DNA from: Acrocarpospora pleiomorpha
GTDB taxonomy: Bacteria > Actinomycetota > Actinomycetes > Streptosporangiales > Streptosporangiaceae
Reading direction: 5' to 3'
Assembly: GCF_009687885.1 (NCBI RefSeq)
Contig: NZ_BLAF01000011.1
Span: 62,001-126,000 of the forward strand
Length of the DNA: 64,000 bases
Shown: positions 31,801 to 41,759 of the stretch, piece after piece
Position numbering within the stretch: position 1 is the first letter of the stretch
How the letters are laid out: each line of letters opens with the position of its first letter
The notes under the pieces: generated by a model
What the model saw: only the letters and a program-made list of their open reading frames with translations
What the model was told of the DNA's origin: nothing
The model's database searches: none
Program-made: the position numbers and the translations under genes

Positions 31801-34800
31801 ACAGCGCCGCCACCATGTCGATGGATCGCGGCAGGCCGAGCGCGACGATCCGCTCCGGCCCGGCGCCGCGGGCCAGCATCAGCCGGGCCAGGCGGTTGAT
31901 CCTCGCGTCCAGTTCGGCGTAGGTGACCGTACGGTCGCCGAAGACGAGCGCGAGAGCGTCGGGGGTGCGAGTGGCCTGGACGGCCAGCAGGTCGGCGATG
32001 GTCTCCTCGGGGACGGGCACGCGGCTGGGCGCCCATTCGAGCTCCAGCGCGGTCCGCTCGGCGGGGAGCAGGGGGTCGAGGCTGCCGACGGGGGCGTTCA
32101 GATCGCCGGCCAGCCGCTCCAGGAGGAGGGCGAACCGGTCGAGCAACGTTTGTGCCCGGGCGTGGTCGATCAGGTCGGGGCGGTGGGTGAGGGTCACCCT
32201 GATCCGGTGGCCGGGGGTCACGATCAGGTTGATCGGGTAGTGGGTGGCGTCCACGTTGGCGACGGCGGTCGCGCCATACCGGTCGTGGAGGTCGGTGAGA
32301 CGGTCCTCGGTGTCGCCGTCGCGCAGCACGAAGAGGGTGTCGAACAGCCGCCGATGACCGGTCTCAGCCTGCAGCACGCCCAGGCCGAGGTATTCGTACG
32401 GCATGAGGGCCAGGCGTTCGCCCTGGATCCGGCGCAGCAGCGCGAGCACCGATTCGGCCGGATCGAAGGCGACGCGAGCCGGGACGGTGTTGAGGAACAT
32501 GCCGATGACGTTCTCGACCTCGGGCACCTCGCTCGGGCGGCCCGCGACCGTGGTGCCGAACACCACGTCGGTTCGGCCGGTCGCGCTCGCGAGCACCAGC
32601 CCCCAGGCGGCGTTGAGCAGCGTGTTGAGGGTAAGGCCGTTGCCCCGGGTCGCCGCGCGCAGCCGGTCGGCGAGCACGGCGGGCAGTTCGGTGTCGAGGC
32701 TCTCCGGGATGACGGGGTTCTCGCCCGCGTCGGCGAGCAGGGTGGGTTCGGCGAGGCCATCGAGGGCGGCTCGCCAGGCCTGGGTGGCGACGGTCGTGTC
32801 CTGGGCCGCCAGCCAGGTGAGGTAGTCGCGGTAGCTGCCCGGCGGGGGGAGGGCGCGGTCGTCGCCGGTGGCGTAGAGGGCGAAGAGCTGGGCGAAGAAG
32901 AGCCAGGCCGACCAGCCGTCCCACAGCAGCAGATGCCGGCCGACGACCAGCCTGTCGCCGCGGCCGTCACCCAGCCGGATCAGGAGGAGCCGGAACAGCA
33001 GCGGCCGGGACAGGTCGAACCGGCGGGTGCGCTCTTCGGCGATCACCTCGGCCATCCGGGCGTCCCGCTCCTGCGGGGGCAGGCCGGACAGGTCGACGAC
33101 GTGCAGGGGGATCTCCGGGTCGGCCACGATGAACTGCACCGGCTGGCGCAGGCCTTCGCTGGTGAATCCGGCGCGCAGGCTGGGGTTGCGGTCGAGCAGC
33201 AGCCGGACGGCGCGGCGCAGGCGGCCCGCGTCGAGCGGGGTGGCGAAGTCGAAGGACTCGTGGACGGTGTAGACGTCCAGGGCGCTGTCGTCGTAGGTGG
33301 CGTGGAAGAACAAGCCCTCCTGGAGGGGCGCCAGCGGCCAGATGTCGTCCACCGCGCCGAGCCGGCGCACGCGCTCGACTTCCTCAGCCGTGAGGGCGAA
33401 CGTGTCGGCGGTGGGCGCGACCTCCGACGCGTTGGGGGCGGTGGCCGCGAGGGCGGCCGGGGTGCGGTGTTCGAAGACGTCGCGGGGGCTCAGATCGAGT
33501 CCGGCGCGGCGGGCGCGGCTGGAGACGCCGATCGAGGTGATGCTGTCGCCGCCGAGCAGGAAGAAGTCGTCGTCCGCGCCGACCTCGGGCAGCTTCAGCA
33601 CGGCGGCGAAGATCTCGGTGAGCAGGTGTTCGCGTGCGCCGCTCGGAGCCCGGCTCCCGGCCTTGACGGCTTGGGGCGCGGGCAGGGCGTCCCGGTCGAG
33701 CTTTCCGCTGGGGCTCAGCGGCAGGTCGTCGAGCCACACATACGCGGTGGGGACCATGGCGGGGGGCAGCGCGGCTTCCAGGGCCTCCCGCAGTGCCTCC
33801 TCGGGTTGTTCTCCGGCGGCCGGAACCAGGTAGGCGACGAGGGACGAACCGTGCACGGTCACCGCGGCGCGGACGACCTCGGGCAGCCGGACCAGGGCGG
33901 CTTCGATCTCGCCGAGTTCGATCCTGTTCCCGCGCAGCTTGATCTGCCGGTCGGTGCGTCCCAGGTAGTCGATGGTGCCGTCATCCCGGCGGCTGACCAG
34001 GTCGCCGGTCCGGTACATGCGGCTGCCCGGTTCGCCGTAGGGGTCGGCGACGAAACGTTCCGCCGTAAGGCCCGGGCGGGCGTGATAGCCACGAGCGAGC
34101 TGTACGCCACTGAGGTAGAGCTCGCCCGGAACTCCGGCGGGGACGGGACGCAGGCACAGATCCAGGACACGGAGCCCGGTGTTCCAGACCGGGCGTCCGA
34201 TCGGGACCACCGCGCCTTGCAGGTCCGCCGATGCCTCGCATGGGTGATAGGTCACGTCCACGGCTGCTTCGGTCGGGCCATACAGGTTGTGCAGGGGGGT
34301 GCCCGTGAGCGTCAGCCAGCGAGTGGCGGCGGAGTCGAGCAGCGCCTCACCGCTGCTGAACACGCGGCGGAGGCTCGCGGCCCAGCTGGGATCGGCGGTG
34401 ATCTCTTCGGCCGCCAGGAACGCCTCCAGCATCGACGGCACGAAGTGCATCGTGGTGACGTTCTGCTCGCGGATGAGCCCGGCGAGGTAGGCGGGATCCT
34501 GATGCCCGCCCGGCTTGGCGAACACCACGGCCGCGCCTTCGCACAACGCCCAGAAGAACTCCCAGACGCTCACATCGAACCCGGCCGGAGTCTTCTGAAG
34601 AACGCGATCGTCGGCGGTGAGCCGATACTCGCTCTGCATCCACGCCAGCCGATTGACGATCGCCCGATGCGTGACGGCAACGCCCTTGGGCCGTCCAGTC
34701 GACCCCGAGGTGTAGATCAGGTAGGCGGGATGGTCCGGCTTGGCCACCTCGGCCTCAACCGCGGACAGTTCGGGGGTCACCGCTTTCCCTCCCGATCCGA

Positions 34801-37800
34801 CCGCGACTTTCGCTCCGGCTCCGGTATTGGCGTCGGCTTCAGCTCCGGCTTCGTCCGAAGAGTCCAGTTCGGTCGATTCGAAGTCGAACGCAGGATGGTT
34901 CGGCCGGGAGACTTCGACCTCAAATACGTGAGTGTTCGAGCCCGCAGCTTCAGCTTCGGAGTTCCCGCTGTCGGCCTCGGCGCTGATCTGGCCGCGGCAG
35001 TCGGGGGCCTCTGGCGTGACGGATTCGAGGAGGTCGGGGGTGTCGATGACCAGGCGGGTGAGGCCGGTGGTTTCGGGGAGGCGGGGGATCGCGGCCGAGG
35101 TCGTCACGATGGTGCGGGCGCCGGAGTCGGCGAGCATGTAGGCGACCCGGTCGGCGGGATAGTCGAGGTCCAGGGGAAGGTAGGCCGCGCCGGATTTCAG
35201 GACCGCGAGGAGGGCGATCATCAGGTCGGCCGATCTGGGGACGGCTACCGCGACGACTTGTTCGGGGCGGGCTCCGGTGTTTCGCAGGTGGTCGGCGAGG
35301 GTCTCGGCGCGGGTGTCGAGGTCAGCGTAGGTGAGGTGTTCGCCTTCGTAGATCACGGCGGTGGCGTGGGGGGTTCTGGCCGCCTGGGATTCGAATGCGG
35401 CCGCCAGCGTGGTTTCTGGAATGTCCACGCGCGTCCCGGCCGGGTGTGCGGCGGCGAGTTCGTCGGTGGAGAGCAGGTCGAGGGTGGCCACCGTCTGGGC
35501 CGGGTCTGTGGCGAGTGCGCGGAGGATGCGTACCAGGCGGTCGGCGATGCCGTGGACCGTGGCGGGAGCGAGTCGCTGGGCGTGGTACTTGAGGACCAGG
35601 TCGAGGCGGCGGCCCGGCTTCACGATGAGAGCCAGCGGATAGTGCACGGTGTCGTGGAAAGCGTGGCCGGTGATCCGGACAGTTCCCGACGGGTCGGTGA
35701 GGTCGGCTTCGGCCGGATAGTTCTCGAAGACCACGAGGCTGTCGAACAGGTCGCCGCCGCCGGTGTGCCCGGCGAGCCGATGGAGTTCGGCCAGGCCGAG
35801 GTGCTGGTGGTCGAGCAGGGCGGCCTGCTCCTCCTGGAGGCGTTCGAGCAGCTCGCCCAAGGTCGAGGCGGGACGCCAGCGGAAACGCGTGGGCAGCGTG
35901 TTGATGAACAGGCCGACCATGGATTCGACGCCTTCGACTTCGGCGTCGCGGCCGGAGACCGTGGTGCCGAACACCACGTCCTCCCGGCCCGCCGACCGGC
36001 CGACCAGCAACCCCCAGGCCGCCTGGACCACGGTGCCGAGCGTGACCCCGTGTTCCCTCGCCCGGCCCGCGAGGCGGGCGGTGACGTCCTCGCCCAGCTC
36101 CACACGTACCTGACCGGGCACCGGGGCTCCGGCGACGATCGGGCTGGTGATCAGACGGGTCGGCTCGTCGATCCCGGCGAGGGCGCCCTTCCAGACCTCG
36201 CGGGCGGCATCCTTGTCCCGCTCCCCCAGCCGCCGCAGGTGGACCAGGTAGGGCGTGACCTCCGGCAGCTCCGCGGAGGTCCCGTAGAGCGCCATCAGCT
36301 CCCGGTGCAGGACCGGCAACGACCAGCCGTCCGCGACGATGTGGTGGAAGGTCAGCACGAGCCGGCTCTGGCCGGGGTCGACCCGCACCAGCGCGAATCG
36401 GACGAGCGGCGGGCGACCGAGATCGAAAGGCGTGGCCCGCTCCTCCGCCACCACCGCCTCCACCGCGGCTCCCGAGACCTCACGCCAGGGAAGTTCCAGC
36501 CCGGCGGCGATGATCTGCACCGGCAGCCCATCGGGGCGGAGCCGGAAGCAGGCGCGCAGCGGAGCATGCCGTTCCAGCAGTCTCTGGGCGGCGCGTCGCA
36601 GCGTCGGCCCGTCCACCGCGCCGGACAGCTCGATGACCTGTTGCACGACGTAGGCGTCCGCGTCCGCCCCGTCGACCAGCGAGTGGAAGAAGAAGCCCTC
36701 CTGGAGAGGGCTCAGCGGCAGCAGTTCCTCCACCGTCACCGGGTGATCGCCCTGCACGCGCGCGAGTTCCTCGTCCGGCAGTTCCACCAGTGGCTCGACG
36801 GCCTCTTCGACGTCGATCCGGTCCACCGCGACCGAGGCCAGCGCGGCCACCGTTCGATGCCGGAACACGTCCCGGGAGGTCAGCCGGAGCCCGGCCTCGC
36901 GAGCCCCGACCAGCAGCCGGATTGCGGTGATGCTGTCCCCGCCGAGGGCGAAGAAGTCGTCGTCGATCGTGGCCGCGTCCACGCCGAGCACCTGCGCGTA
37001 CAACCGGCAGAGCAGCTCCTCACGCGGATCCCGCGCGGCACGACCGGAACTCAGCGCCCCATAGTCGGGAGCCGGAAGCGCCGACGCGTCGATCTTGCCG
37101 CTCGACGTGACCGGAATGCGATCGATCGGAACGAAAGCGGCAGGAACCATGTAGTCCGGCAGCCATTCCGCGGCGTGTGCCCGCAGAGTCCGCATCAAGG
37201 CGGAGACATCACGGAACGGCGCGGGAGTGTTGGCCAGCCGCACGGCACCATTCAGCCGATAGGGGGCGAACCCGGCCGCCGAATCCTCAGCGGACCCGTT
37301 CGAGTCCTGAGCGGACCCCTTCGGAGCCTGAGCGAGTTCCTTCGGACCCTGAGCGGGCTCCTCCGGATCCTGAAGTGGCGCCTCCAAATCCTGAGAGGGC
37401 TCCTTGGTGAAGATCGCGTCGAGGCTGCCGTCGTCGGCGTGGCCGGTCCAGGTGAGGATCAGCCGGTAACCGAGCCGGTCGGCGAGGGTGTGCAGGGCTT
37501 CGGGGTCCGCGCCTGGTATGGCCGTGGCCGATCGGCTGTCGTCCTGGATGGAGGCGAGAGCCGCCAGGTCGTCGGTCAGCCGGACGTTGGGGATGCCGGT
37601 GACCCGCAGGTAGGAAGGGTCGGTCGTGAGACGGGGTTCGAGGGCGGGGAGGCCGCCCAGGGTGGTCCAGGTGATTTCGGAGGCGTAGGCAGGGGCGGCG
37701 TAGCCGGGTGGTCCGTCCTGCGCGCCGGAGATGAGCCCGGAGGGGGAGGCGTAGGCAGGTGGTCCGTCCTGCGCAGTAGGAGCGAGCCCGAAGGAAGTGG

Positions 37801-40555
37801 CGTAGCCAGGAGGTCCGTCCTGCGCGCTGGGGGTGAGCCCGGAAGAAGTGGCGTAGCCGGGTGGTCCGTCCTGCGCAGTAGGAGTGAGCCCGGACGAGGC
37901 AGTAGGGGTGAGCCCGGCGTAACCAGGAGGTCCGTCCGGCGTGATGGGGGTGAGACCGGTGGAGGTGGGGCGGAGGAGCGCGTCGTAGCGGTAGCGGGTG
38001 AGTTCGTTGTGGTGGGCGCCGCGCTTGATTCGGATGTCGGCGGTGAAGCCGGGGAGGGTGGCGAAGTAGTCGGGGTCGAGGAGGAGTTCGCCTTCCCAGG
38101 ACACCGAGCGGTCGATGGCGGAGCGGAGTGCCTGCTTGTCGGCGGGGGTTCCGGCCCGGCGGGATTCGACGGCGGCGCGGAGGCAGTGGAGCAGGCGGAG
38201 GTTGCGGATGTCGCCGATGAACAGGGCTCCGCCGGGGGTCAGCAGGGTGGCCGCCTGGCGGATGACGTCGGTCAGGTAGTCGGCGCTCGGGAAATACTGC
38301 GCGACCGAGTTGATCACGATCGTGTCGAAGGAACCTGCGGGGAGCCCGGTCACGTCATGTGCGGGCTGGGCCCGGAGTTCGATCCTGTCGGCCAGGTCGA
38401 GGGGCAGCTGGGCGCGCAGGGTGTTGACGGCTTCGGCGGAGAGGTCGGTGCCCCAGTAGGAGTCGCATGCCGGGGCGATGCGGGACAGCAGGAGGCCGCT
38501 GCCGACGCCGATCTCCAGGACGCGGCGGGGGCGGAGCTCGGTGATGCGGGCGACGGTGGCGTCACGCCATTCGCGCATCTCCTCGACGGGGATGGGCAGC
38601 CCGTCGTACATGCTGTTCCAGCCGGCGAAGTTCTCCTGGTAGCTCTCGGTTCCGGCCGCCTGGTAGAGGAGTTCGTGCAGGTCCTTCCAGGCGCCGACTT
38701 GGTCGCTCGCGTCGCCGGCGTGCAGGGCGGGCACGACGTACGCGGCGAGGCGGCGGTCGCCGGGGCGGTCCTCGCGGACCACGACGGCGGCCTGGTCGAC
38801 GGCCGGGTGGGTGCGCAGCACGGATTCGATCTCGCCGGGCTCGATGCGGAAACCGCGGATCTTCACCTGGGAGTCGGCCCGGCCGAGGAACTCCAGCCGC
38901 CCGTCCTGCCGCCAGCGGACCAGGTCCCCGGTCCGGTAGAGGCGCTCCCCCGGCTCGCCGAAGGGGTCGGCGACGAAACGTTCCGCGGTGAGGCCGGGCC
39001 GCCCGAGGTAACCACGGGCCAGGCCCGCGCCGCCCAGGTAGAGCTCCCCGGTGACTCCGGCGGGAACCGGCTTGAGCCGCGCGTCCAGCACGTACGCCCG
39101 GGTGCCCGGGTCGGGGATGCCGATGGGCACGATCGATCCGGGAGCGATGTCGGGGTCGCAGAGGCCGAGGGTGGAGTTGGTGGTGGCCTCGGTCGGGCCG
39201 TAGGCGTTGAACATCATGCGGCCGCGGGCGTACCGGGCGACGAGTTCGGGCGAGACGCGTTCGGTTCCGGCGAGCAGGGTGGCCGCCGGCGGCAGGCGTA
39301 CGCCGTCGGGCATCGCGTCGAGCAACGCCGGGGGGAGGATCATGAACGTGATGCCGTTGGCGTTCGCGTAGTCGGCGAGCGGGGCGCCCGGGACGCGGCG
39401 TTCGGAGGGGACGACGACGAGGCGTCCGCCGGAGAGCAGGCCCAGGCAGAGATCCCAGAAGGCGACGTCGAAACCGGGCGAGGCGAACTGCAGGACCCTG
39501 CTGTGCGGGCCGATGCCGAACCGTTCGCTCTGGGTGGCGACGAGTTTGGCGACACCGGCGTGGGAGAGCACGACGCCCTTGGGGCGGCCGGTGGAGCCGG
39601 AGGTGTAGATGACGTAGGCGGCGTTCCCGGCACGCAACGGGCCGCGGTCGGCCTCGGCGGGATCGTGGGACGGGCGGTTCTCCAGCTCACGCAGCGACTC
39701 CGGCGCGTCGAGCACCAGGACGGGCAGCCCGTCCACACACGGAAGCTCGCCCGCCATGTCCGCGGTCGTGACCAGGCAGGTCGGCGTGGCGTCGCCGAGC
39801 ATGTAGGCGATCCGGTCCGCGGGATAGTCGGTGTCCAGCGGCAGGTACGCGGCCCCGGACTTCAGCACGGCCACCTCGGCCACGATCAGCTCGGCCGACC
39901 GGGGTACGGCGAGCGCGACGACCCGCTCCGGCCCCGCCCCGCGCGCGATCAGCGCGTGCGCGAGCCGGTTGGCCCGCTCGTCCAGCTCCGCGTAGGTGAG
40001 CCTGGTCTCCTCGAAGACCAGAGCGACCTCGTCCGGCCGCAGCCGCACCTGCGTGGCGAACATGTCCGGCCAGGTGAGCGTCGGCACGGAATGTCCGGTG
40101 GCGTTCCAGTCGAGCAGGATCCGGCGCCGCTCTTCGAGGCTCAGCAGCTCCAGCTCCCCGATCGGCGACTCGGGTCGATCCTGCCCGTCGGCCAGCAGCC
40201 GGGCGTAGTGCCCGAGCATGTGATCGATGGCGGATGCCTCCAGCAGATCTGGCCGGCACTTCACCTGGACCTGGCCGGATTCGACCTCCAGCGGGAGATC
40301 CAGCACCCCGAGCCCTCGAACGCCGCCCTCGCCCGCTTTCAGGACAAGTCCGGCGTCTCCCGGCGTGGCCGTGGCGACCTGGGCGGACAAGTCGGCGAAG
40401 GTCGTTTCCGGGGTGACGCGCAGGTGCAGGGGCCTGCCGTCCTGGTCGATCGTGAGATCGGTGCCGCCGCCGTAACGGTGCAGCAGGGCCGCATACGCTG
40501 CGAGCGCTTCCTCCCTCTTCGGGGTACGGATGAGCTGCCGACGCCAGAACTCCAT
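18374..40555 (-). CDS. Six-module nonribosomal peptide synthetase for an N-methylated hydroxyornithine siderophore
   Basis: A single polypeptide of about 7,390 residues. Order: C remnant-A1-MT-T1 / C2-A2-T2 / C3-A3-MT-T3 / C4-A4-T4 / C5-A5-T5 / C6-A6-T6-E. There is no thioesterase. Pocket residues read against the GrsA frame give A1 DVWILAATN, A2 DVWHFSLVD (Ser), A3 DMENLGLIN (N5-hydroxyornithine, identical to the third coelichelin domain as I recall it), A4 DGEDAGLVD, A5 DVWHMSLVD (Ser) and A6 DAQEGGLVD. Both MT domains sit late in the A domain, where N-methyltransferases insert. I start at ATG 40555, preceded by GAGGA; the frame is open to a TTG at 40615 without a ribosome site. An iron box lies at 40641. 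The associated monooxygenase, formyltransferase and transport genes make siderophore synthesis nearly certain; the exact peptide is inferred. Confidence 0.95.
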   Translation of the reverse strand: MEFWRRQLIRTPKREEALAAYAALLHRYGGGTDLTIDQDGRPLHLRVTPETTFADLSAQVATATPGDAGLVLKAGEGGVRGLGVLDLPLEVESGQVQVKCRPDLLEASAIDHMLGHYARLLADGQDRPESPIGELELLSLEERRRILLDWNATGHSVPTLTWPDMFATQVRLRPDEVALVFEETRLTYAELDERANRLAHALIARGAGPERVVALAVPRSAELIVAEVAVLKSGAAYLPLDTDYPADRIAYMLGDATPTCLVTTADMAGELPCVDGLPVLVLDAPESLRELENRPSHDPAEADRGPLRAGNAAYVIYTSGSTGRPKGVVLSHAGVAKLVATQSERFGIGPHSRVLQFASPGFDVAFWDLCLGLLSGGRLVVVPSERRVPGAPLADYANANGITFMILPPALLDAMPDGVRLPPAATLLAGTERVSPELVARYARGRMMFNAYGPTEATTNSTLGLCDPDIAPGSIVPIGIPDPGTRAYVLDARLKPVPAGVTGELYLGGAGLARGYLGRPGLTAERFVADPFGEPGERLYRTGDLVRWRQDGRLEFLGRADSQVKIRGFRIEPGEIESVLRTHPAVDQAAVVVREDRPGDRRLAAYVVPALHAGDASDQVGAWKDLHELLYQAAGTESYQENFAGWNSMYDGLPIPVEEMREWRDATVARITELRPRRVLEIGVGSGLLLSRIAPACDSYWGTDLSAEAVNTLRAQLPLDLADRIELRAQPAHDVTGLPAGSFDTIVINSVAQYFPSADYLTDVIRQAATLLTPGGALFIGDIRNLRLLHCLRAAVESRRAGTPADKQALRSAIDRSVSWEGELLLDPDYFATLPGFTADIRIKRGAHHNELTRYRYDALLRPTSTGLTPITPDGPPGYAGLTPTASSGLTPTAQDGPPGYATSSGLTPSAQDGPPGYATSFGLAPTAQDGPPAYASPSGLISGAQDGPPGYAAPAYASEITWTTLGGLPALEPRLTTDPSYLRVTGIPNVRLTDDLAALASIQDDSRSATAIPGADPEALHTLADRLGYRLILTWTGHADDGSLDAIFTKEPSQDLEAPLQDPEEPAQGPKELAQAPKGSAQDSNGSAEDSAAGFAPYRLNGAVRLANTPAPFRDVSALMRTLRAHAAEWLPDYMVPAAFVPIDRIPVTSSGKIDASALPAPDYGALSSGRAARDPREELLCRLYAQVLGVDAATIDDDFFALGGDSITAIRLLVGAREAGLRLTSRDVFRHRTVAALASVAVDRIDVEEAVEPLVELPDEELARVQGDHPVTVEELLPLSPLQEGFFFHSLVDGADADAYVVQQVIELSGAVDGPTLRRAAQRLLERHAPLRACFRLRPDGLPVQIIAAGLELPWREVSGAAVEAVVAEERATPFDLGRPPLVRFALVRVDPGQSRLVLTFHHIVADGWSLPVLHRELMALYGTSAELPEVTPYLVHLRRLGERDKDAAREVWKGALAGIDEPTRLITSPIVAGAPVPGQVRVELGEDVTARLAGRAREHGVTLGTVVQAAWGLLVGRSAGREDVVFGTTVSGRDAEVEGVESMVGLFINTLPTRFRWRPASTLGELLERLQEEQAALLDHQHLGLAELHRLAGHTGGGDLFDSLVVFENYPAEADLTDPSGTVRITGHAFHDTVHYPLALIVKPGRRLDLVLKYHAQRLAPATVHGIADRLVRILRALATDPAQTVATLDLLSTDELAAAHPAGTRVDIPETTLAAAFESQAARTPHATAVIYEGEHLTYADLDTRAETLADHLRNTGARPEQVVAVAVPRSADLMIALLAVLKSGAAYLPLDLDYPADRVAYMLADSGARTIVTTSAAIPRLPETTGLTRLVIDTPDLLESVTPEAPDCRGQISAEADSGNSEAEAAGSNTHVFEVEVSRPNHPAFDFESTELDSSDEAGAEADANTGAGAKVAVGSGGKAVTPELSAVEAEVAKPDHPAYLIYTSGSTGRPKGVAVTHRAIVNRLAWMQSEYRLTADDRVLQKTPAGFDVSVWEFFWALCEGAAVVFAKPGGHQDPAYLAGLIREQNVTTMHFVPSMLEAFLAAEEITADPSWAASLRRVFSSGEALLDSAATRWLTLTGTPLHNLYGPTEAAVDVTYHPCEASADLQGAVVPIGRPVWNTGLRVLDLCLRPVPAGVPGELYLSGVQLARGYHARPGLTAERFVADPYGEPGSRMYRTGDLVSRRDDGTIDYLGRTDRQIKLRGNRIELGEIEAALVRLPEVVRAAVTVHGSSLVAYLVPAAGEQPEEALREALEAALPPAMVPTAYVWLDDLPLSPSGKLDRDALPAPQAVKAGSRAPSGAREHLLTEIFAAVLKLPEVGADDDFFLLGGDSITSIGVSSRARRAGLDLSPRDVFEHRTPAALAATAPNASEVAPTADTFALTAEEVERVRRLGAVDDIWPLAPLQEGLFFHATYDDSALDVYTVHESFDFATPLDAGRLRRAVRLLLDRNPSLRAGFTSEGLRQPVQFIVADPEIPLHVVDLSGLPPQERDARMAEVIAEERTRRFDLSRPLLFRLLLIRLGDGRGDRLVVGRHLLLWDGWSAWLFFAQLFALYATGDDRALPPPGSYRDYLTWLAAQDTTVATQAWRAALDGLAEPTLLADAGENPVIPESLDTELPAVLADRLRAATRGNGLTLNTLLNAAWGLVLASATGRTDVVFGTTVAGRPSEVPEVENVIGMFLNTVPARVAFDPAESVLALLRRIQGERLALMPYEYLGLGVLQAETGHRRLFDTLFVLRDGDTEDRLTDLHDRYGATAVANVDATHYPINLIVTPGHRIRVTLTHRPDLIDHARAQTLLDRFALLLERLAGDLNAPVGSLDPLLPAERTALELEWAPSRVPVPEETIADLLAVQATRTPDALALVFGDRTVTYAELDARINRLARLMLARGAGPERIVALGLPRSIDMVAALFAVLRTGAAYLPLELDYPDDRLAAMLADARPQFLLSTGAVSARLAGDMPRVLLDEIEADLAALPAGPITEADRPAFSLEHPAYVIYTSGSTGRPKGVVTPYRGLTNMQLNHQREIFDPAVASAGGRRLRIAHTVSFAFDMSWEELLWLVEGHEVHVCDEELRRDAQALVAYCEAHRVDVVNVTPTYAHLLIEEGLLEGHRPPLVLLGGEAVPETVWTRLRDTEGTYGYNLYGPTEYTINTLGGGTHDSATSTVGRPIRGTRAHILDGWLRPVPDGVPGELYIAGIGLARGYLGRPALTAERFVADPYGEPGERLYRTGDLVRRRPDGSLDFLGRTDDQVKIRGHRVEPGEIETVLTRRPGVAQAAVIARDDPAGGQRLVAYLVPAELTGDERESAELAQIGEWQEIYSDEYEQIGTAVFTEDFAGWDSSYDGTPIPIEHMREWRAQTVARIRALRPRRILEIGVGSGLLLSQLAPDAETYWATDLAAPVIRKIGEDLRRDPELAAKVTLRCQPANATDGLPVGYFDTIIINSVIQYFPSIDHLTEVISGVMPLLARGGALFVGDVRDLRSARTFHTAIQLARATPDTSPDQVSRAADRGLALEKELLVDPDYFTTLGHAVDLRTKGGRHHNELTRYRYDVVLYDDTPDLRLGDEPTLDWQTLLELHEPAPATEEENQQPPQWQHQLAALLRAWRPELVEHADIVHAATDKNALRLTGVPDGRISTERGVTISGIEPQELREVAAAEGYQVLTTWSGEAGRFEAVFIRGEVRLTSGLYRQGGGTPPYANAPVAGRQAGGLVARVREELRQELPDYMVPGAFVVLDRLPMNDNGKLDISALPDAEPVVASNGRGPRTPREEVLCRLFAEVLALPAAGAEDSFFDLGGHSLLATRLISRARVELGAELAIRDLFEAPTPALLAERADAGKPARPPVVAVADRPERIPVSAAQRRLWLAERLSGGDAYHFPLVVRLRGELDLDALRQALADVAVRHEALRTVFVEHEGEPYQMILDGEPGFAVQNCAPELLDERVREAVQRPFDLAGEMPVRADVFRVAADDHVVAIVLHHIATDEWSDRPFLADLDVAYQARKGGGRPGWAPLPVQYADYTLWQNDLLADDGERQLGFWTRVLDGLPEEIPLPLDRPRSADPDGRGGLVRAEVPADTARVLRELCAETGTSMFMLLQAGVAALLHRMGAGEDIPLGAPIAGRTDENLDDLVGFFVNTLVLRADVSGDPTFAQLVARVRDADLAAFEHQDLPFERLVETINPPRVPGRNPLFQVMLGYHYRPDGDPDVLGLSTEWWPTRIETAKFDLDFTFVDHVSEITLLLEYATDRCDSGTAQALAERAVALLGLLAAETEIPISRFSVLTAEERLNSWNDTERPIERRSVPELFAEAAWNKPHQTALVTGSRRLTFAELSVRADSIARMLKQRGIGFEDVVGLALPRSEMVPAILGVLAAGAAYLPLDPAYPVERLRYMLDDTGAVCVLSTADLDLPGIVTLDDLEHGGGLAPVSVPPDSAAYVIYTSGSTGMPKGVVGTHRGLSNLFGSHRADLIDPAGPGTIRAMHAASFSFDGSWEPLLWLLAGHELHVLDERTMTDPAALLDYVADHEIGFIDLTPTYLQELVHHGFLDGYLPKVLAVGGEATSPELWARLCALPNTVVHDLYGPTECAVDAYGWHGPRQWAAPIANTRAHVLDATLQPVPVGVPGELYLSGEGLARGYLGRPALTAERFVADPFGEPGGRLYRTGDLARRRSDGALDFLGRADDQVKLRGFRIEPGEIEAVLRGHPTVAQAAVIIREDTPGVRRLVAYVVGTRIDAAELRAYVAARVPEHLVPGAFVELAKLPRSISGKLDRTSLPTPDSSGSTAGRRPSNAREEIMCELFAAVLGAERVGVEEDFFALGGHSLLAMRLVSRIRAVLGAEVSLREVFEAPTPERLTVRLRQAGEVRPAPAPLAVRPEFPALSFAQQRLWVLHRLEGPDSTYNIPMAWRLTGELNVAALDAALQDLVARHESLRTVFPDRDGQAYQHVLTPQQAHVALNVDDVAESDLAGMLAAAAGRGFELDREVPIRACVFRVGLREHVLLLVVHHIAADEWSDLPLRRDLAEAYQARREGRAPGWAPLPVQYVDYTQWHRDSLESVQEVQLDYWRRALAGLPDELPLPVDRPRPSEASYRGGAVGLTVEPALVGGLRALARAHGVSMFMVTQAAVAVLLHRLGAGDDIPLGTPISGRGEENLEDLIGFFINSLVLRTDVSGAPTFAELLGRVRETDLAAYEHQDLPFERLVEVVNPVRSLARHPLFQVMVVYLSDQDGTLDLPGLGVASEPLGQETAKFDLSFDFIERGDALEGWIEFSSDLFDEATAERMARRLVKLLEQVVTDPDRPVNGLDVLVDGERELVLTGWNDTERPVPDTTLPELFRAQAARTPDAPALVFEDQRLTYAELDQRVETAARVLAGMGAGPERTVAVALPRSVDLVVALLATHRAGAAYLPLDPDYPEERLAFMLRDSGPVCVLRDGIPEGPLGDLPETYDPRHPAYVIYTSGSTGRPKGVVVPQEGIVNRLLWMQDTYRLTAGDRVLQKTPSSFDVSVWEFFWPLITGAALVVARPDGHRDPAYLAGLIQAEAITTTHFVPSMLRAFLAEPTARDCSTLRQVMCSGEALPAALAARFHQVLDAGLHNLYGPTEAAVDVTAIEIHPGSTDVPIGKPVWNTRTYILDAGLRPVPPGAVGELYLAGVQLARGYLARPGLTAERFIADPYGPAGTRMYRTGDLARWNPDGSLDFLGRADDQVKIRGFRIELGEIESVLGQHEGVAHATVIAQDQRLIAYVVPKSEPGAGDGRRPDTGTEGEDRPAGADLRSDLRAHAAEVLPEHMVPAAFVQLESVPVTVNGKLDRKALPLVDFTAEVTMTLPSTPREQLMVELIAGMLGLERVGVADDFFALGGDSIVAMQLVSRIRSAGLVITPKDVFRYRTAAALAEVATALSDSEGDGQGALIELSAEERAEVPVGADVLPVSPLQAGLLFHASLDSGPDVYTVQVSYDIEGPLDPDRLRAAGQKLLDRHENLRAGFRYLSTGRPVAVIARDATLPWRQIDLPESAASAGSPDDAQVDERWEDHLAQERRRFRPEAAPLLRMLLARVGPERHRLVFSHQHLLLDGWSMPPLMRELAELYAGTRPVDVPPYRDYLRWLARQDVQASETAWGRALAGLDGPTHLVPADPNRVPAVPETITTLLGRELTGALVTLARSRGLTLNTLFQGAWSIVLSRFTRRDDVVFGATVAGRPPELPGVEAMIGLFINTVPVRVRLRESEPISGYLERIQNEQSALIEHQHLGLADIQRQAGFGELFDTLMVFESYPDAGEPEEGLRLSVRDHQDSTHYPFTWAVEPGERLSLTAEYRPDLFDRATAKRLGDSMVRVFEAMIADPEQPVGSVDILTRDDRHTILEVWNDTAVPGEVSTVPAVFEAQVAASPDAIAVVAGPVTWTFAELNERANRLARLLVEHGAGPEEIVALSLPRTADYILAILAVLKSGAAYLPVDADLPSGRVRDMLDDARPSLALTTADTALPGDVPQIHLDTVETAALDGGDLDVPIDPRNPAYVIYTSGSTGKPKGVVISHGGVINLFHSHRRMLHDVAKRRTGRRHLRVGHAWSFSFDASWQPQLWLLDGHALHVMDDETRRDPDLLAAAIRAQKIDFIEVTPSFLAQMAESGLIRDGECPLAIVGVGGEAVPVSLWSELAGLRSTDAVNLYGPTEATVDALIARVSDSDHPIVGRPVGNTRAYVLDDALRPVPPGVTGELYLSGPGLARGYLGRAGLTAERFTADPYGPAGHRMYRTGDLARWNADGQLEYGGRADDQLKIRGFRIEPAEIEAVLEQAGQVAQAVVVAREDRPGVRHLVAYVVPADDHTVNPAELRVTAAAVLPDYMVPAAVVALEALPLLPNGKLDRNALPAPDFTLAGRPAEGETEQALAAVFAEILGLPAIGADDDFFAHGGDSILAMRLISRARSAGFQLTPRQVFRHRTVAAIAGVAARETEQIVPLTPIMHALRERGGPIDGYHQSALVQTPPDLDESRLVAMLQALADRHDMLRARLDRSDTWTLRVPETTDAATWLTRIPCESLSAEVIIAHAEQAMATLNPDTGDMVRAVWYDMGPACPGRLFLLIHHFAVDGVSWRVLLPDLAAAWHGTPLEPVETPFSRWSQNLLERATDPSTEDELALWVSVLSGRPAVPDGAPIPEGRPGHDLSLDPSVDVAGTARHVSLTLPARWTEPLLSRVPAELGGTVNDVLLTALARAVMEWRGVQDVLVDLEAHGRTGDADLSRTVGWFTSVVPVRLDIAGLPLGQAVTRVRDGLAALPSEGAGHGLLRHLNPRTGPELARFDQPWIQFNYLGRFGIPEGTDWSWAPEAVELGDHPGLPMSHALTVNALTEDLASGPELAVTWTYASRVLSEEAVTDLAQSWFRALEALVNHSTQID
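22850..25984 (-). other. NRPS module 5: C5, A5 (serine), T5
   Basis: C5 opens [15 protein letters not shown] (L-accepting type) and has HHIAADE near 25530. A5 carries DVWHMSLVD, a serine code, and its core closely resembles A2 ([19 protein letters not shown]), suggesting duplication within the gene. T5 has LGGDSI near 22970. Confidence 0.85.
25985..29029 (-). other. NRPS module 4: C4, A4 (acidic pocket), T4
   Basis: C4 opens [15 protein letters not shown], a normal L-accepting type, with HHIATDE near 28600 (DE in place of DG). A4 has [14 protein letters not shown] and code DGEDAGLVD. Glu at 239 and Asp at 278 suggest a basic substrate such as an ornithine derivative. T4 is LGGHSL near 26090. 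Confidence 0.85.
29030..33439 (-). other. NRPS module 3: C3, A3 (N5-hydroxyornithine), N-methyltransferase, T3
   Basis: C3 opens [12 protein letters not shown] and has an aberrant active-site motif RHLLLWDGW near 32930. A3 carries DMENLGLIN, the N5-hydroxyornithine code. A second N-methyltransferase ([12 protein letters not shown] near 30410, [14 protein letters not shown]) is inserted, predicting an N-methylated hydroxyornithine. T3 is of the LGGHSL type (near 29140). Confidence 0.87.
33440..36859 (-). other. NRPS module 2: C2, A2 (serine), T2
   Basis: C2 begins [16 protein letters not shown] near 36730, the sequence style of D-accepting C domains, with an intact HHIVADG near 36340. A2 carries the serine code DVWHFSLVD and a unique insertion of about 85 acidic residues before its A3 motif (34740-35000). 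T2 has LGGDSI near 33550. Confidence 0.85.
37286..37405. repeat. 21-bp tandem repeat coding a 7-residue acidic linker
   Basis: The sequence cctga recurs exactly every 21 bases (37306, 37327, 37348, 37369, 37390), coding about six diverged heptads such as LQDPEEP and AQGPKEL. It lies in the NRPS between the module-1 methyltransferase and the end of A1. Confidence 0.8.
37690..37960. repeat. 51-bp tandem repeat coding a 17-residue Gly/Pro linker
   Basis: gtccgtcctg recurs at 37711, 37762, 37813 and 37864 (exactly 51 bases apart), with a fifth diverged copy at 37930. The coded unit is of the type [17 protein letters not shown]. It directly follows the module-1 methyltransferase and has no counterpart after the module-3 methyltransferase. 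Confidence 0.85.
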
Positions 40556-40640
40556 CGATTCCTCGATACCGGACACCGAAGACCAAGCCTCCCAAACTGT
40601 ATGAACAGGCCCCAATCAGGCCCGGATCCGTGCCGCGTAC

Positions 40641-40659
40641 TAAGGTAAGCATTACCTAA
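40641..40659. promoter_or_regulatory. Iron box for the NRPS promoter
   Basis: TAAGGTAAGCATTACCTAA is a near-palindrome with AGGT and ACCT half-sites in the spacing of DmdR/IdeR boxes (11 of the 15 core positions match). It lies 85 bases upstream of the chosen NRPS start and 26 upstream of the alternative TTG. Confidence 0.78.
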
Positions 40660-40687
40660 GTGGATGGGAAGTCCCTAAGCATAGAAA

Positions 40688-40706
40688 TAAGGCGTGCCTA
40701 ACCTAA
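40688..40706. promoter_or_regulatory. Iron box for the FecCD importer promoter
   Basis: TAAGGCGTGCCTAACCTAA matches 14 of 19 consensus positions, with a perfect right half (CTAACCTAA). It ends four bases before the ATG of the permease gene, leaving no room for a ribosome site. Confidence 0.75.
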
Positions 40707-40710
40707 AATC

Positions 40711-41757
40711 ATGAAGGTGGCGACGACACGGTTGACTCGGTACAAGGGGCTTGGCCCGGCCCTGTTAGTGGTGGGCCTAGGCATGTCTCTCATCGTGCTC
40801 TGCTTGCTCTCGCTCGCGCTCGGAGCCCTCAGCGTGCCTGTTGACCAGGTCGTTCAGGCCCTGCTCGGGACTCCGGGCGATCAGACCGTGGAGAACGTGA
40901 TCTGGTCGGTGCGGGTGCCGCGCACACTGCTCGGCCTCACGGCGGGGGTCGCGCTGGGGTTGTCCGGGGCACTCATGCAAGCGCTCACCCGCAACCCACT
41001 CGCCGACCCCGGCCTGCTGGGCGTGACCGCGGGGGCGTCGTTCGCGATCGTCGGCTCGGTCGCCCTGCTGGGGATCGGCTCCCTCCTGGGTTTCATCTGG
41101 TTCGCTCTGGCCGGAGCGCTGATCGCGAGTGTGGTCGTCTACTTGCTGGCCGGATTGGGCCGGTCGGGGCTGACGCCGGTGAAGCTCGCCCTCGCGGGGA
41201 TCGCGGTCACCTCGTTGCTCTTCTCGATCACGAACGCCATCGTGCTGGTCGACCCGGAGGCGCTCAACCGTTACCGGTTCTGGTCGGCGGGTTCGCTCGC
41301 CGGGCAGACGGGGGACGTTGTCGGGCAGATCCTCCCGTTCGTCATCGCGGGGACAATCCTCGCCCTGGCCTGCGCGCCCGCGCTCAACAGCCTGGCGCTA
41401 GGGGACGATGTGGCCGTCTCGCTGGGGCGCAAGGTGGGCCTGATCCGCGTGCAGGGCGTGATCGCGATCATGCTGCTCACCGGCGCGGCGGTGGCCGTGA
41501 TCGGGCCCGTGGTGTTCATCGGGCTGGTCGTTCCCCATGTGGCCCGCGTGCTGGCACAGCAGGCCGGGCTCGGCCCTGATCACCGATGGCTGCTGCCGCT
41601 GTCGGCGATGCTCGCTCCCTGCCTGTTACTGGCCGCCGACATCCTCGGCCGGACGCTCGCCAGGCCCACCGAAATCCAGGCGGGCGTCCTTATCGCCTTC
41701 ATAGGCGGCCCGTTCTTCATCGCCCTGGTCCGCCGACGCCGCCTCGCGGAGATCTGA
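40711..41757 (+). CDS. FecCD-family siderophore ABC permease, subunit 1
   Basis: A 348-residue integral membrane permease of the FecCD/BtuC family. It has about ten hydrophobic segments and the conserved loops RVPRTLLGLTAGVALGLSGALMQALTRNPLADPGLLG (around residues 69-105) and GPVVFIGLVVPHVAR (around 265), which contacts the ATPase. It moves ferric siderophore into the cytoplasm with the next permease. No Shine-Dalgarno sequence precedes the ATG and an iron box lies immediately upstream, so a leaderless mRNA is likely; an ATG at 40783 is a possible alternative start. Two TTA codons occur (40765, 41626). Two bases separate it from the next gene. Confidence 0.9.
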   Translation: MKVATTRLTRYKGLGPALLVVGLGMSLIVLCLLSLALGALSVPVDQVVQALLGTPGDQTVENVIWSVRVPRTLLGLTAGVALGLSGALMQALTRNPLADPGLLGVTAGASFAIVGSVALLGIGSLLGFIWFALAGALIASVVVYLLAGLGRSGLTPVKLALAGIAVTSLLFSITNAIVLVDPEALNRYRFWSAGSLAGQTGDVVGQILPFVIAGTILALACAPALNSLALGDDVAVSLGRKVGLIRVQGVIAIMLLTGAAVAVIGPVVFIGLVVPHVARVLAQQAGLGPDHRWLLPLSAMLAPCLLLAADILGRTLARPTEIQAGVLIAFIGGPFFIALVRRRRLAEI

Positions 41758-41759
41758 AC

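Larger units (their letters stand above)
36860..40555 (-). other. NRPS module 1: condensation remnant, A1, N-methyltransferase, T1
   Basis: The first 150 or so residues resemble a shortened C-domain tail without HHxxxDG, as in loading modules of several siderophore synthetases. A1 has [11 protein letters not shown] near 39590 and LAYGP-type A5 motif NAYGPTEAT. The methyltransferase ([11 protein letters not shown] near 38500, [15 protein letters not shown]) interrupts A1 and is followed by two repeat-rich linkers (37690-37960 and 37286-37405) before the A10 lysine segment SSGKIDAS. T1 carries LGGDSI near 36940. The A1 code DVWILAATN has no match I can recall. Confidence 0.85.

Noticed and set aside
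37286..37960. Regularly spaced repeats resembling a CRISPR array
   Set aside because: The repeats are tandem without unique spacers, preserve the reading frame, and lie within a continuous NRPS coding sequence.
40556..40615. TTG at 40615 as the NRPS start
   Set aside because: No ribosome site precedes it, whereas ATG 40555 follows GAGGA and starts a sensible sequence. Not excluded experimentally.
29465..40648. A very long open frame (over 3,700 codons) on the + strand, opposite the NRPS gene
   Set aside because: It is antisense to clear NRPS domains, codes for low-complexity Val/Gly/Glu-rich text and has no recognisable motif. Long antisense frames are expected opposite GC-rich genes.
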